From Deltaproteobacteria bacterium (GTDB taxonomy: Bacteria; Myxococcota_A; UBA9160; SMWR01): 36,354 nucleotides of DNA. The notes below the pieces were generated by a model. The model did no database searches. It saw nothing but the letters and a program-made list of their open reading frames with translations, and was not told the origin of the DNA. The position numbers and the translations under genes were made by a program. Below, in pieces: positions 1 through 8,426 of the stretch. The stretch is taken from positions 1 to 36,354 of the forward strand of contig SMWR01000054.1 of the NCBI GenBank assembly GCA_004356735.1, read 5' to 3'. Within the stretch, counting starts at the first letter, position 1. Each line of letters begins with the position of its first letter.

Positions 1-51
1 CTGCGGATCGGACTGCCAAGCGGGCCCTTCAAGTCCGAGAAGTCGGAATGA
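1..51 (+). CDS. C-terminal end of a gene cut by the window edge
   Basis: Reading from base 1, sixteen sense codons run to a TGA at 49-51 and give a short hydrophilic tail ending FKSEKSE. A lysine- and glutamate-rich end just before noncoding sequence is typical of a real C-terminus. The stretch is too short to identify a family, so it is only a probable gene end. Confidence 0.3.
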   Translation: MRIGLPSGPFKSEKSE

Positions 52-412
52 TGTCAAATCAGAGCGTCGGGAGCGTAGGCGAGCCGAGCGGCTGACCGTT
101 GGCGGGGAGGCCATCCGGACCAGCGGTTGCCAGCTTCGTGTCAACCACGTGACGCGTCGAGCAGGTGCCTGCGAGCGCGAGCAATGCTCGTGCGAACTCC
201 CGTTCACGCAACCGTCGACGACGGAGATTCACCTTGAGGCGACGCTAGCAGCGATAGGCGCGTCTACCGGCAGGTGTCTTTGCGCCGAGGGAGTGTGCTT
301 CCGGTGCTTGCGCCTTGCTCTCGGCGGCGTCCAGGGGCGGGCAGGGGAATGCCGCAACCCCGCGAATTCTGTGGTGGACCCGCGCAGAATCGCGCTGTCG
401 ACAGCATGATCG
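52..412. other. Noncoding stretch with a hairpin after trxA
   Basis: No convincing gene is seen. An open frame at 149-409 is rich in Cys and Arg, has no ribosome binding site and resembles no family I know. An imperfect inverted repeat pairs 362-371 (GCGAATTCTG) with 385-393 (CAGAATCGC), leaving one bulged base. It lies just downstream of trxA on the minus strand and could help end that transcript, but no T-run follows it. Confidence 0.4.
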
Positions 413-739
413 TCAGTCTTCGAGCAGCTTCTTGATCATGGACTCGAAGTCGGCCTTGGGGCGTGCGCCCTGAAGTTGCTCGACGACGGTGCCGCCCTTG
501 AATGCCAGGATCGTGGGGATCGCGCGAACTCCGTACTGACCGGGCGTGTTGGGATGGGCGTCGATGTCCATCTTCAGGATGTTCACCTGGTCACCGTACT
601 GGTCGGCGAGCTCGGCGATGATCGGCGCGATCGCGCGGCAGGGTGCGCACCACTCGGCCCAGAAGTCGATGATCACGGGCTTGTCGGAGTTCAGGACCTC
701 GGCTTCGAAGTTCTGGTCCGTGACTTCTGCGATGGCCAT
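413..739 (-). CDS. trxA: Thioredoxin
   Basis: This 108-aa protein is the cytoplasmic thiol-disulfide reductant that is recycled by thioredoxin reductase and supplies electrons to enzymes such as ribonucleotide reductase. The length and the single thioredoxin fold match the family. The active site reads WCAPC (Cys31 and Cys34) in place of the usual WCGPC, and the cis-proline is Pro75 in AIPT. The start chosen is the ATG at 739, which follows an AGGAGA ribosome binding site and gives the standard N-terminus MAIAEVTDQNF. The frame stays open upstream to 835, but those residues are unlike thioredoxin. The gene stands alone and is divergent from the heme operon. The Gly-to-Ala change between the cysteines may shift redox potential, which is inference. 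Confidence 0.96.
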   Translation of the reverse strand: MAIAEVTDQNFEAEVLNSDKPVIIDFWAEWCAPCRAIAPIIAELADQYGDQVNILKMDIDAHPNTPGQYGVRAIPTILAFKGGTVVEQLQGARPKADFESMIKKLLED

Positions 740-838
740 GTGCGTGTTCTCCTGTTCGGGCTGGGCCCGGGTTTCTCGGTTGCAGCGGCTGTCGATCGGT
801 GACTCTAGGATGCCGCGCCGAAGCCAGGGTCGCATCCG

Positions 839-867
839 TTGACGCCCAGATGCCTCGCGAGTATGCT
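839..867 (+). promoter_or_regulatory. Putative sigma-70 promoter for the heme operon
   Basis: TTGACG at 839-844 and TATGCT at 862-867 are separated by exactly 17 bases. This is close to consensus and points rightward. Transcription would begin near 874, upstream of the small ORF at 933 and the deoxyhypusine-synthase-like gene at 1088. No other strong promoter is apparent before hemA, so it may drive the whole cluster. Confidence 0.55.
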
Positions 868-932
868 GGCCGGCTCAGATCCCATTGTTTTTGCTGAGCT
901 TTTTGCTTGGCGACGAGGGAGGCGCGAGCCCG

Positions 933-1091
933 ATGTCCGATCTCCGGCTGGCGCGGATGCGCGCCAGCTTGCCGGAAAGCGCTCGAGTCACGCGCGACGC
1001 CGTCGAGGTCTCGAGGGCGCGGATCGCCGTGATCCTTGTTTTTTGCGAGCTCGTGGACGCCGAACTCTCATCCGAGATCGCCGTAGCGTGA
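933..1091 (+). CDS. Possible 52-aa leader protein
   Basis: An ATG at 933 follows a purine-rich GGGAGG about 10 bases upstream and opens 52 codons ending with TGA at 1089-1091. That stop overlaps the GTG start of the next gene as GTGA, which is the same coupling seen throughout the operon. The N-terminal half is basic (MSDLRLARMRASL) and the C-terminal half is hydrophobic then acidic. I recognise no family. Position, ribosome binding site and overlap support it; lack of known relatives argues against. It could be only a leader that delivers ribosomes to the next start. Confidence 0.35.
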   Translation: MSDLRLARMRASLPESARVTRDAVEVSRARIAVILVFCELVDAELSSEIAVA

Positions 1092-2074
1092 GCCGCAAGC
1101 TGCCTCGAATCGATCGCTCGAAAGTCCGCACCACCAGTGCGCGAAAGCGCGAGAGCAAGATCAAGATTGGCGACGAGGCGCGGCCGTATCGGGCCGGTGC
1201 GAGCTTCAGCGACTTTCTCGCAGGTCTGCCCGGAATTCTGGGCGCGGCCGATCTCAAGCGCATCATCGCAGCCGGGGTGAAGGCGCACGAACGTGGCAAG
1301 ACGCTGCTGTGGGGCTTGGGTGCCCACGTCATCAAGGTCGGCCTGGCTCCGTTGGTGACCGATCTGCTGGAGCGGGGCTTGATCTCGGGAATCCTGATGA
1401 ACGGCGCAGGTTGTGTACACGATCTCGAGCTCGCAATGATGGGACGCACCAGCGAGGACGTGGCCGAAGCGCTCGACGACGGCAGCTTCGGCATGGCAGC
1501 AGAGACCGCGGAGCAGCTCAACCGCGCCATCGCGGCCGGCTTCGCGGAGGATCTCGGCATGGGAGCCGCCGTCGGGCGAGAGATCCTCGATGGAAAATAT
1601 CCGCACAAGGACCGTTCCATCCTGGCAACCGCGGCCCGGCTCGAAGTGCCCGTCACGGTCCACGTTGCCATCGGTACCGACATCCACCACATGCACCCCA
1701 GCGCAGACGGCGCTGCGCTCGGCGCCACCAGCCACCGGGACTTCGAGACCCTGACGGCTCTGGTGTCGACGCTGGAAGGCGGTGTCTACATGAACGTCGG
1801 GTCCGCCGTGATCCTGCCCGAGGTCTTTCTCAAGGCCCTGGCTCTGGCGCGCAACCTGGGCCACAAAGTGCAGCGCTTTACGACCGTGGACATCGACTTC
1901 ATCCGCCACTACCGACCGACGGTCAATGTCGTCCAACGACCGACCCGCCTGGGCGGTACCGGCCTCTCGCTGACCGGTCAACACGAGATCCTGGTGCCGC
2001 TGCTGGCCGCGGGTCTCATCGAAGCCGTAGCTGCGAACAGCGCCGGCGGCGATGGCAAGAAGCAGCGCCGATGA
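1088..2074 (+). CDS. Deoxyhypusine synthase-like protein
   Basis: The 328-aa product resembles the bacterial branch of the deoxyhypusine synthase superfamily, an NAD-binding Rossmann-like fold. Matching blocks include LLWGLGAHVIKVGL, the segment around MNGAGCVHDLELAMMGRTS, VTVHVAIGTDIHHMHPSADG and VGSAVILPEVFLKAL. The true enzyme transfers an aminobutyl group from spermidine to eIF5A, which bacteria lack, and I cannot find the lysine block of the eukaryotic active site, so the substrate is unknown. The GTG at 1088 was chosen because similarity begins just after it, and the open frame back to 839 is Arg-rich and unlike the family. Its stop overlaps the macro-domain start as ATGA, so the two proteins are probably made together. 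The fold assignment is fairly sure; the function is not. Confidence 0.7.
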   Translation: MSRKLPRIDRSKVRTTSARKRESKIKIGDEARPYRAGASFSDFLAGLPGILGAADLKRIIAAGVKAHERGKTLLWGLGAHVIKVGLAPLVTDLLERGLISGILMNGAGCVHDLELAMMGRTSEDVAEALDDGSFGMAAETAEQLNRAIAAGFAEDLGMGAAVGREILDGKYPHKDRSILATAARLEVPVTVHVAIGTDIHHMHPSADGAALGATSHRDFETLTALVSTLEGGVYMNVGSAVILPEVFLKALALARNLGHKVQRFTTVDIDFIRHYRPTVNVVQRPTRLGGTGLSLTGQHEILVPLLAAGLIEAVAANSAGGDGKKQRR

Positions 2075-2625
2075 GGGAAGCCATCGTCATTCAAGAGGGC
2101 GACATCACCGAGCAGGAAGTCGACGCCATCGTCAACGCGGCCAACAGTGAGCTGGTGTTGGGGGCCGGCGTGGCCGGCGCGATTGGCGAGAAGGGCGGGC
2201 CCTCGATCCAGCAGGAATGTACGGCTCACGGTCCGGTGGCCGTGGGTGAGGCGGCCGTCACCGGTGCCGGCAACCTCGCCGCGCGCTTCGTGATCCATGC
2301 GGCCGGCATGCCGCCCGGTGGCTCGGCCAGCGCCGAGAGCATCCGGATGTCGGTGCGATCCAGCCTCGAGCGGGCGGCCGAGCGGGGCTGCCGCAGTATC
2401 GCGATTCCGGCCATCGGCGCGGGCCTCGGTGGCTTTCCGGTCCAGCGCTGCGCGGAGATCCTTCTCGACGAGGCCCGCGCCCACCTGCGCGGTGAGACCA
2501 GTCTCGAGGAAGTGCGGTTCGTGCTGTTCGGTGAGCCCAGCTACCGGGTCTTCGAGATGGTCCGCGACGCCGCCAAGATCCAGGAACAGCTGGAGCGCAT
2601 CAGGTCCCGCCAGCGCCAGCGCTAG
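2071..2625 (+). CDS. Macro-domain protein (ADP-ribose binding)
   Basis: The 184-aa product is essentially one macro domain. Diagnostic pieces are DAIVNAANSEL near residue 20, then LGAGVAGAIGEKGGPSI, and AIPAIGAGLGGFP in the second half. Proteins of this family bind ADP-ribose and often hydrolyse O-acetyl-ADP-ribose or remove ADP-ribose from proteins. A charged helical tail (EQLERIRSRQRQR) follows the domain. The ATG at 2071 overlaps the upstream stop by four bases. The HemX-like gene starts 17 bases after its stop. Its link to heme synthesis is unclear. Pairing with a possibly NAD-using deoxyhypusine-synthase-like protein could reflect shared NAD or ADP-ribose chemistry, which is inference. 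Confidence 0.88.
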   Translation: MREAIVIQEGDITEQEVDAIVNAANSELVLGAGVAGAIGEKGGPSIQQECTAHGPVAVGEAAVTGAGNLAARFVIHAAGMPPGGSASAESIRMSVRSSLERAAERGCRSIAIPAIGAGLGGFPVQRCAEILLDEARAHLRGETSLEEVRFVLFGEPSYRVFEMVRDAAKIQEQLERIRSRQRQR

Positions 2626-2642
2626 CGCTACGCTGTAGCCCC

Positions 2643-3437
2643 ATGTCGATCCACCTCCACCAGCTCGCTGCCGCCCTGTATCTGCTGGCGGGTCTGGTGG
2701 CCTGGACGGGGATGGCGTTGCGGTCCGCCCGGCTGGAACGGGGCTCGGTCTGGCTGCTGGCGGGCGCTGCCCTGGCTCACCTGGGCGCCTTCGCGACCCT
2801 CCATTCGCTGGAGCCGCCGCCGCCGCTGACCGACCTTCCGGCCGCCGTCTCCTTCATGGCCTGCGCCGGCACGATCTTCTTCCTGGCGATGCTGCGCCGA
2901 CTGCGTCTGGACGGGCTGACCGTGTTGGTGGCTCCCGCCGCCTTCGTCGGCGCTTTCTTTGCCGCGCTCCAGCTGCCCGAGGCCGAGCCAGCAGTCGTCG
3001 CCGGCAGTGGCTCCTGGCCCCACGCCCACGTTCTGCTGGCCAGCATGGGGCTCGCGTTCCTCGGTGTCTCGGGCATGGCCGGCATGTTGTTCCTGGCCGA
3101 GCACCGTCGAATCAAGGCCAAGCGGCCCATCGACGCGGGCTTTCCCCTTCCGACGCTCGAAGCCCTCGATCTCGCCAACCGGGTCTCGCTGGCAGTCGGC
3201 TTTCCGCTGCTCACCCTGGGCGTGATCGCCGGCATGATCTGGGTGCAGAAGAGTCAGGGCGTGGTTTGGAGCGGCTCCGTTCACGAAATCTGGTCAGTGA
3301 TCGCCTGGACCGTCTACGCCGTGCTGGCTGGCGCTCGCTTCGGTGCCAGCCAGGGTTCGCGCCAGGCCGCGGCCAGTGCCGTCGGCGGATTTGCCTTTCT
3401 CTGCTTTGCAGTGATTGGCGTGGGGCTGCTCACATGA
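2643..3437 (+). CDS. HemX/CcsA-like integral membrane protein
   Basis: This 264-aa protein has about eight hydrophobic segments and matches the cytochrome c assembly (CcsA/HemX) family in length, layout and position before hemA. Family features include an intramembrane histidine region (WPHAHVLLASMGLAFLGVSG) and a late HEIWSVIAWTVYA block. The tryptophan-rich WGWDP heme-handling motif of true CcsA is reduced to WSGSVHEIW, which favours a HemX role. In other bacteria HemX adjusts the level of glutamyl-tRNA reductase. The stop overlaps the hemA start as ATGA, so the two are coupled. The first ATG was chosen because it begins the first membrane segment. Confidence 0.85.
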   Translation: MSIHLHQLAAALYLLAGLVAWTGMALRSARLERGSVWLLAGAALAHLGAFATLHSLEPPPPLTDLPAAVSFMACAGTIFFLAMLRRLRLDGLTVLVAPAAFVGAFFAALQLPEAEPAVVAGSGSWPHAHVLLASMGLAFLGVSGMAGMLFLAEHRRIKAKRPIDAGFPLPTLEALDLANRVSLAVGFPLLTLGVIAGMIWVQKSQGVVWSGSVHEIWSVIAWTVYAVLAGARFGASQGSRQAAASAVGGFAFLCFAVIGVGLLT

Positions 3438-4723
3438 GGATCGTCCTGCTCGGCATGAACCATCGCACGGCGCCGCTCGATCTGCGCGAACGGCTGGCCG
3501 TGCACGACCCGGCTCCGGTGCTCCAGAAGCTCGTGGCCTGCGACGAGATCGATGAGGCCGTGCTGATCTCGACCTGCAACCGGGTCGAGGTGGTGGTGGT
3601 CACCCGCAGCTATGACGCGGCTCGGCTGCGGCTGCGTTCGATCTTCGCCCGGGAGCTTGCGTCGGATTCGATCGAAGTGAGCACGAGCGAGCTGGACGCC
3701 TGCCTGTACGAGCACGTGGACGGAGATGCAATGCGCCATGTCCTGCGCGTCGCCTCTTCGCTGGATTCGATGGTGGTGGGTGAGCCGCAGATTCTCGGTC
3801 AGACCAAGGATGCTTGTCGGGTGGCGACGGAATGCGGGGCTGCCGGTCCGATCTTGGGACGCCTCTTCCAGCACGCCTTCGCCACCGCAAAGCGGGTGCG
3901 CAGCGAGACGCGGATCGCTGAACGTCCGGTGTCGGTGGCCCGAGTCGCTGTGGATCTGGCCCGCCAGATCTTCGAGAACCTGGCCGACAAGCAGGCGCTC
4001 CTGATCGGGGCCGGCGAAATGATCGAGTTGGCCCTCGAGTCCCTGCGCAAGCACGGTCTGGAATCGATCCGGGTGGCCAACCGGACTCCCGAGCGGGCCC
4101 AAGAGCTTGCTGCCCGCTTCGGTGCCACCGCCCACGGACTCGACGGGTTGACCGAGCTGATCGCGGAGGTGGACGTGGTGCTGATCTCGATCGGCGGCGA
4201 CGATCCGATTCTGACCGTCGAGCTGCTGGAGCGGGCGCTGGCATCGCGTTGGGGACGCCCCCTGTTCGTGATCGACATCGGGGTTCCGCGCAATGCCGAC
4301 CCAGCCATCAACAAGCTGGACCCGGTCTATCTCTACGACATCGATGACCTGGCTTCGCTGGCCCGCAAGAACGCGGACGAGCGCCAGCGTGAGGGCGTTC
4401 TTGCGGAAAGCATCATCGAAGAGCAGCACCAGCGCTTCGAAGGTTGGCTCACGGCGCTGCGCGCGATTCCTACCATCAAGCACCTGCGCGAGCGGGTGGA
4501 GTCGATTCGCGTCGACGAGCTCGAGCGCGCGCTGCGAAGGATTTCGCTCGACGACGACCAGCGCGAGGCCGTCGAGGCCCTGACGAAGTCGATCGTGAAC
4601 AAGATCCTCCACGCGCCCGTTTCGAAGCTGCGCCGCGAGGCCGAGCACGAAGAGGGCATTGTCTACCTCGAGGCAGCGCGGGCCCTGTTCGGTCTCGACG
4701 ACGAAACATCGGACGAAGAATGA
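3434..4723 (+). CDS. hemA: Glutamyl-tRNA reductase
   Basis: HemA reduces glutamyl-tRNA with NADPH to glutamate-1-semialdehyde, the first committed step of C5-pathway tetrapyrrole synthesis. The 429-aa length is typical. The N-terminal catalytic domain shows MNHRTAPLDLRERLAV and the nucleophile Cys48 in STCNRVE. The block VVGEPQILGQTKDA is diagnostic. A Rossmann NADPH domain follows with LLIGAGEMIELAL, and a helical dimerisation domain closes the protein. The ATG at 3434 overlaps the HemX-like stop and gives the standard N-terminus. The stop overlaps hemC. The next enzyme, glutamate-1-semialdehyde aminomutase (hemL), is not in this window. Confidence 0.97.
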   Translation: MRIVLLGMNHRTAPLDLRERLAVHDPAPVLQKLVACDEIDEAVLISTCNRVEVVVVTRSYDAARLRLRSIFARELASDSIEVSTSELDACLYEHVDGDAMRHVLRVASSLDSMVVGEPQILGQTKDACRVATECGAAGPILGRLFQHAFATAKRVRSETRIAERPVSVARVAVDLARQIFENLADKQALLIGAGEMIELALESLRKHGLESIRVANRTPERAQELAARFGATAHGLDGLTELIAEVDVVLISIGGDDPILTVELLERALASRWGRPLFVIDIGVPRNADPAINKLDPVYLYDIDDLASLARKNADERQREGVLAESIIEEQHQRFEGWLTALRAIPTIKHLRERVESIRVDELERALRRISLDDDQREAVEALTKSIVNKILHAPVSKLRREAEHEEGIVYLEAARALFGLDDETSDEE

Positions 4724-5649
4724 CTCGGGTTCGCCTGGCCACACGGGCGAGCGAGCTGGCGCTCGCCCAGTCCGGAATGGTGGCGCGCCTGCTCGAACGG
4801 GTCCTCGGCGTCGAGATCGAGCTGGTGCCGCTCACGACGACGGGCGACCGCCTGAAGGACGTCTCCCTGGCGAAGCTGGGCGGCAAGGCTCTGTTCGTGA
4901 AGGAGATCGAGGAGGCCCTGCTGGAAGGGCGTGCCGATCTTGCCGTCCACAGCGCCAAGGATCTGCCGGCAAGGATCCCTGAGGGTCTCGAGCTGGTGGC
5001 CTTTCCCGAGCGGGCCGATCCGCGCGACGCATTGATCGCACGTGAACGGGGCACGACGCTGACGGGTCTTGCACGGGGTGCTCGGGTCGGAACCGGCAGT
5101 GTTCGGCGCTCGGCGCAACTGCACGTGCTGCGGCCCGACCTCGAGATCGTTCCGTTGCGCGGCAACGTACCCACCCGGATTCGAAAGCTGGAAGACGAAG
5201 ACCTGGACGCGGTGATTCTCGCCAGCGCGGGGCTCGAGCGGCTGGGGTTGGCCGATCGGATCGACGAACGCATCGATCCGGCCCGCATGTTGCCCGCCGT
5301 GGCCCAGGGCATCCTGGCCATCGAGGGCCGGGTGGGAGACTCCATTTCGCGCGATGCCGCCATGATCAGTCACGCCGAAACCGTGGCCCGGGTCCGGGCC
5401 GAACGCGGAGTGCTCGTTGGACTCGATGCCGATTGCAATGTGCCTCTCGCCGCCTACGCGGAGGTCGAGGACGGCAAGCTCCGCCTGCGCGCGCTGCTCG
5501 CCAACCTGACCGGTCAGTGCGTCCTCACCTCGGAGGTCGAAGGCGACGTCGATTGTGCTGCCGAGCTGGGATCGCAGCTGGCCGCGCGGCTGCTGGCGGG
5601 CGGCGGGTCGCAGCTGCTGGAGCAGTTGCGGGCTGAGAGCGGGTCGTGA
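4720..5649 (+). CDS. hemC: Porphobilinogen deaminase (hydroxymethylbilane synthase)
   Basis: HemC joins four porphobilinogen units into the linear tetrapyrrole hydroxymethylbilane. The 309-aa product has the usual three-domain length. Signatures include ATRASELALAQ at the N-terminus, the catalytic aspartate Asp81 in VHSAKDLP, the substrate-binding GTGSVRRSAQL and LRGNVPTRIRKL, and Cys239 in DADCNVPLAAYA, which anchors the dipyrromethane cofactor. All key residues look intact. The gene is locked between hemA and cobA/hemD by ATGA and GTGA overlaps, so the flow from HemA to HemD is probably made in fixed ratio. Confidence 0.97.
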   Translation: MTRVRLATRASELALAQSGMVARLLERVLGVEIELVPLTTTGDRLKDVSLAKLGGKALFVKEIEEALLEGRADLAVHSAKDLPARIPEGLELVAFPERADPRDALIARERGTTLTGLARGARVGTGSVRRSAQLHVLRPDLEIVPLRGNVPTRIRKLEDEDLDAVILASAGLERLGLADRIDERIDPARMLPAVAQGILAIEGRVGDSISRDAAMISHAETVARVRAERGVLVGLDADCNVPLAAYAEVEDGKLRLRALLANLTGQCVLTSEVEGDVDCAAELGSQLAARLLAGGGSQLLEQLRAESGS

Positions 5650-7193
5650 CCGGCCGCCACAAGCCGGGTCGGGTGCTGCTGGTGGGAGCAGGGCCGGGGG
5701 ATCCCGATCTCATCACCGTCCGCGGTGCACAGGCCCTTCGGTCTGCCGACGTGGTCGTTCACGACGCCCTGGCTGCGGAGGAGCTACTCGATCTCGCCCC
5801 GCTCGAGGCGGAACGCATCAACGTGGGCAAGCGCGGACATGACGATCCGACCCGACCGCAGGAAGAGACGACGGCACTTCTGTTGCGGCTCGCGCAACAG
5901 GGCAAGACGGTCGTGCGCCTCAAGGGTGGCGATCCCTTCGTGTTCGGACGCGGCGCTGAGGAGGCGTCGGCACTTGCCGAGGCCGGCATCCCGTTCGAAG
6001 TCGTTCCCGGCGTCTCCTCGGTGATCGGTGCGCTGGCCTACGCGGGAATTCCCATCACCGACCGCCGCTACTCGGCGTCGTTCGCCGTCGTGACGGGACA
6101 CAAGGATCCGACCCGGGTGACGCAAGAAACGCGCTGGGCCGATCTCGGCCGCGCGGCCGATACCCTCATCATCTTGATGGGCATGCGAAACCTCGAAGGT
6201 CTGGTAGAGAAGATCATCGACGGAGGGCTTTCTCCGGAGACGCCGGCGGCTGTCGTGGCGGACGGAACGCTTCCGAGTCAGCGCGTGGTCGAGGCTCCCT
6301 TGAACCAGCTCGCCGAGCGGGTCCGCGCCGAAGGTCTTGGAGCCCCCGCTGTGGTCGTGATCGGCAACGTCGTAAAGCTTCGGCAACGCTTGAACTGGAT
6401 CGAGCGGCGTCCGCTCTTTGGACGCCGGGTGCTGGTGACGCGGACGCCCGAGCAGGCGAGTGAGTGGATGGAGGCGCTGCGCGCGGCGGGAGCCGCTCCG
6501 CTGCTGATCCCAATGATTCGAATCGAGGCCGCGTCGGACTCGGGTCCGCTGGACGCTGCGCTGGACCGGCTGCGCGGCTACGACGCGTTGCTGATCACGA
6601 GCGCCAATGCCATCCGGTTCCTGGCCGCGCGGGCGCGCGAACGCGGCGTGTTGCTCCGCGATTTCGGCGGCAGCGTCGTGTGCGTCGGGCCGAAGAGCGC
6701 CGAGGCGACACTGGCCGAGGGGCTTCCGGTCCAGACGATTCCGGCCGAACGCTTTGATGCCGAAGGCATGCTCGATGCCATCGAGAAGCACTTCCCTCCG
6801 GCCGGCCGGCGCTTCCTGTTGCCCCGGGCGGAAGCCGGCCGGGAGACCCTGGTTGACGGTCTTCGGGCGGCCGGCGCCACGGTCGATGCGGTGACGGCCT
6901 ATCGTACCGTGGCTCCCGACACCGACGCCGCGGCGTTGTGCGAGCGTCTGACGGCGGGCCGGCTGGATGTGCTCACGTTCGCGAGTCCTTCGGCGGTCCG
7001 GAATTTCATGGCATTGTTGGATCGGGCAGCGCGCCGGGCCGTGGCCGATTGTCTGGTGGCCGCCATTGGCCCCACGACCGCGGAGGCGCTACGCAAGGAG
7101 GGACTCGAGCCGGACGTCGTGCCGGAGCGGGCCAATGCGGCAGACCTGGTGGCGGCATTGGTCGAGGCCTGCGGCGCAGGAGGATCGTCATGA
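5646..7193 (+). CDS. cobA/hemD: Fused uroporphyrinogen-III methyltransferase and uroporphyrinogen-III synthase
   Basis: The 515-aa protein joins two enzymes. Residues 1 to about 250 are the SAM-dependent methyltransferase (SUMT/CobA) that makes precorrin-2, shown by [35 protein letters not shown] and PITDRRYS. Residues from about 258 to the end are HemD, which cyclises hydroxymethylbilane to uroporphyrinogen III, beginning [16 protein letters not shown] and ending with a [13 protein letters not shown] block. The fusion lets one protein make uroporphyrinogen III and also draw it toward siroheme, B12 or alternative heme. Such fusions are known in Firmicutes and Deltaproteobacteria. The GTG start overlaps the hemC stop as GTGA. 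No separate hemD or precorrin-2 dehydrogenase lies nearby. Confidence 0.95.
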   Translation: MTGRHKPGRVLLVGAGPGDPDLITVRGAQALRSADVVVHDALAAEELLDLAPLEAERINVGKRGHDDPTRPQEETTALLLRLAQQGKTVVRLKGGDPFVFGRGAEEASALAEAGIPFEVVPGVSSVIGALAYAGIPITDRRYSASFAVVTGHKDPTRVTQETRWADLGRAADTLIILMGMRNLEGLVEKIIDGGLSPETPAAVVADGTLPSQRVVEAPLNQLAERVRAEGLGAPAVVVIGNVVKLRQRLNWIERRPLFGRRVLVTRTPEQASEWMEALRAAGAAPLLIPMIRIEAASDSGPLDAALDRLRGYDALLITSANAIRFLAARARERGVLLRDFGGSVVCVGPKSAEATLAEGLPVQTIPAERFDAEGMLDAIEKHFPPAGRRFLLPRAEAGRETLVDGLRAAGATVDAVTAYRTVAPDTDAAALCERLTAGRLDVLTFASPSAVRNFMALLDRAARRAVADCLVAAIGPTTAEALRKEGLEPDVVPERANAADLVAALVEACGAGGSS

Positions 7194-8161
7194 GCTTTCC
7201 GATCACACGCATGCGTCGCCTGCGCCAGAACGACACCCTGCGCCGGATGGTCCGGGAGACCCGGGTCTGCCGGGATGACCTGGTGCTGCCGCTCTTCGTG
7301 GTGGAGGGCAGCGGGGTCCGTGAGCCCGTCGCCTCGCTGCCCGGCGTGTTCCGCCACTCGGTGGACATGCTCGTCAACGAGGTGAAGGAGGTGCGCGATC
7401 TGGGCATTCCCGCCGTCATCCTCTTCGGGATTCCCGGCGAGAAGGATGCGCGGGGGTCTGGGGCCGACGCCGCGGACGGGATCGTGCAGCGCGCGGTGGA
7501 AGCCTCCAAGGCCGCCGAGCCCGATCTCTGTGTCATCACCGACGTCTGTCTGTGCGAGTACACCGACCACGGCCACTGTGGCATCGTCGAGGGCCTCGAC
7601 GTGCTGAACGACCCGTCCGTTCAGCGCCTGGCGGCGATCGCCCTGTCCCATGCCCGGGCGGGCGCCGACGTGGTGGCGCCCTCGGACATGATGGACGGAC
7701 GCGTCGCAGCCATTCGCGAGACACTCGACCAGGGCGGCTTCGAAGGAGTGCCCATCCTGTCCTACGCGGCCAAATTTGCCAGCGCCTACTACGCACCCTT
7801 TCGCGACGCGGCCGAGAGCACGCCCGAGTTCGGCGACCGGCGCAGCTACCAGCTGGATCCGCCCAACGGACGTGAAGCCCTGCGCGAGATGCGGCTCGAC
7901 CTCGAAGAGGGTGCGGACGCGCTGATGGTGAAGCCCGCGCTGCTGTACCTCGATCTGCTGTCCGCCGCGCGTCGCGAGTTCGACGTCCCGCTGGCTGCGT
8001 ATCACGTGTCTGGCGAGTACGCGATGATCCAGGCTGCCGCTGAAAGGGGCTGGATCGATGCGGAGCGGGCCATGGACGAGGCAATGGTTGCGATCAAGCG
8101 TGCCGGTGCCGACATGATCCTGACGTATGCCGCCAAGGATGTGGCCGCGCGACTGGGCTAG
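7190..8161 (+). CDS. hemB: Porphobilinogen synthase (delta-aminolevulinate dehydratase)
   Basis: HemB condenses two 5-aminolevulinate molecules into porphobilinogen. The 323-aa product is full length. Schiff-base lysines are Lys195 in [17 protein letters not shown] and Lys248 in [14 protein letters not shown]. The metal site is the cysteine-rich form [14 protein letters not shown] (Cys120, Cys122, Cys130), so the enzyme is probably zinc-dependent rather than of the magnesium-only type. The ATG at 7190 overlaps the upstream stop and also has its own strong AGGAGG site about five bases before it, so it may be translated above the rest of the operon. Confidence 0.97.
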   Translation: MSFPITRMRRLRQNDTLRRMVRETRVCRDDLVLPLFVVEGSGVREPVASLPGVFRHSVDMLVNEVKEVRDLGIPAVILFGIPGEKDARGSGADAADGIVQRAVEASKAAEPDLCVITDVCLCEYTDHGHCGIVEGLDVLNDPSVQRLAAIALSHARAGADVVAPSDMMDGRVAAIRETLDQGGFEGVPILSYAAKFASAYYAPFRDAAESTPEFGDRRSYQLDPPNGREALREMRLDLEEGADALMVKPALLYLDLLSAARREFDVPLAAYHVSGEYAMIQAAAERGWIDAERAMDEAMVAIKRAGADMILTYAAKDVAARLG

Positions 8162-8183
8162 CGCCTCGCGCGGGGGGGACCCA

Positions 8184-8363
8184 ATGGCCCTGGTCTACAA
8201 GGTGGTCGAGACGAGTGACGTGAGCGACGTCGAGCTCGAGCGAATCCTGAACGAGACGACGTCCGAAGGCTGGGCTCTCGACATGATGCAGTTCGCCATG
8301 CGTGACTCGTCGAAGCGCCCGGCCATGGCCTTCCTCACGTTTACGCGGGATGACGGCGAATGA
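8184..8363 (+). CDS. Small DUF4177-like protein
   Basis: The 59-aa product begins MALVYKVVETSDV and contains ILNETTSEGWALDMM, the pattern of small DUF4177-type proteins in which a variable helix precedes a GW motif. No function is established for them. The ATG at 8184 is 22 bases after hemB and follows a G-rich stretch (GGGGGGGA). It is the last gene of the heme operon, and its final codons and stop form the left arm of the following hairpin. Confidence 0.75.
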   Translation: MALVYKVVETSDVSDVELERILNETTSEGWALDMMQFAMRDSSKRPAMAFLTFTRDDGE

Positions 8364-8394
8364 AAGTCAGCCGGGGCGGCTGACTTTCATTCGC
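8356..8394. terminator. Perfect 17-bp hairpin ending the heme operon
   Basis: Bases 8356-8372 and 8378-8394 are exact inverted copies around the 5-base loop GGGGC. The left arm includes the stop of the preceding small gene. No T-run follows on the plus strand, so this is either a weak intrinsic terminator or an RNA-stabilising hairpin. Being perfect and longer than a normal terminator stem, it may belong to the repeat block that follows. Confidence 0.6.
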
Positions 8395-8397
8395 TTG

Positions 8398-8418
8398 GCG
8401 CAATCCAAGGGATTGCGC
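8398..8418. repeat. Short palindrome GCGCAATCC/GGATTGCGC
   Basis: Nine-base arms at 8398-8406 and 8410-8418 pair perfectly around a three-base loop. It begins four bases after the previous hairpin and is followed by two copies of TTGCGCGG (8413-8420 and 8421-8428). It is the second of three consecutive palindromes between the convergent heme and UbiB transcripts. Confidence 0.6.
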
Positions 8419-8426
8419 GGTTGCGC

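Noticed and set aside
149-409. Plus-strand frame of 86 codons before trxA
   Set aside because: No ribosome binding site, Cys/Arg-rich composition and no family resemblance; treated as noncoding.
875-1984. Long minus-strand frame opposite the deoxyhypusine-synthase-like gene
   Set aside because: It is the antisense shadow of a GC-rich gene; the plus strand has family motifs and the minus translation is rich in Arg, Gly and His with no recognisable pattern.
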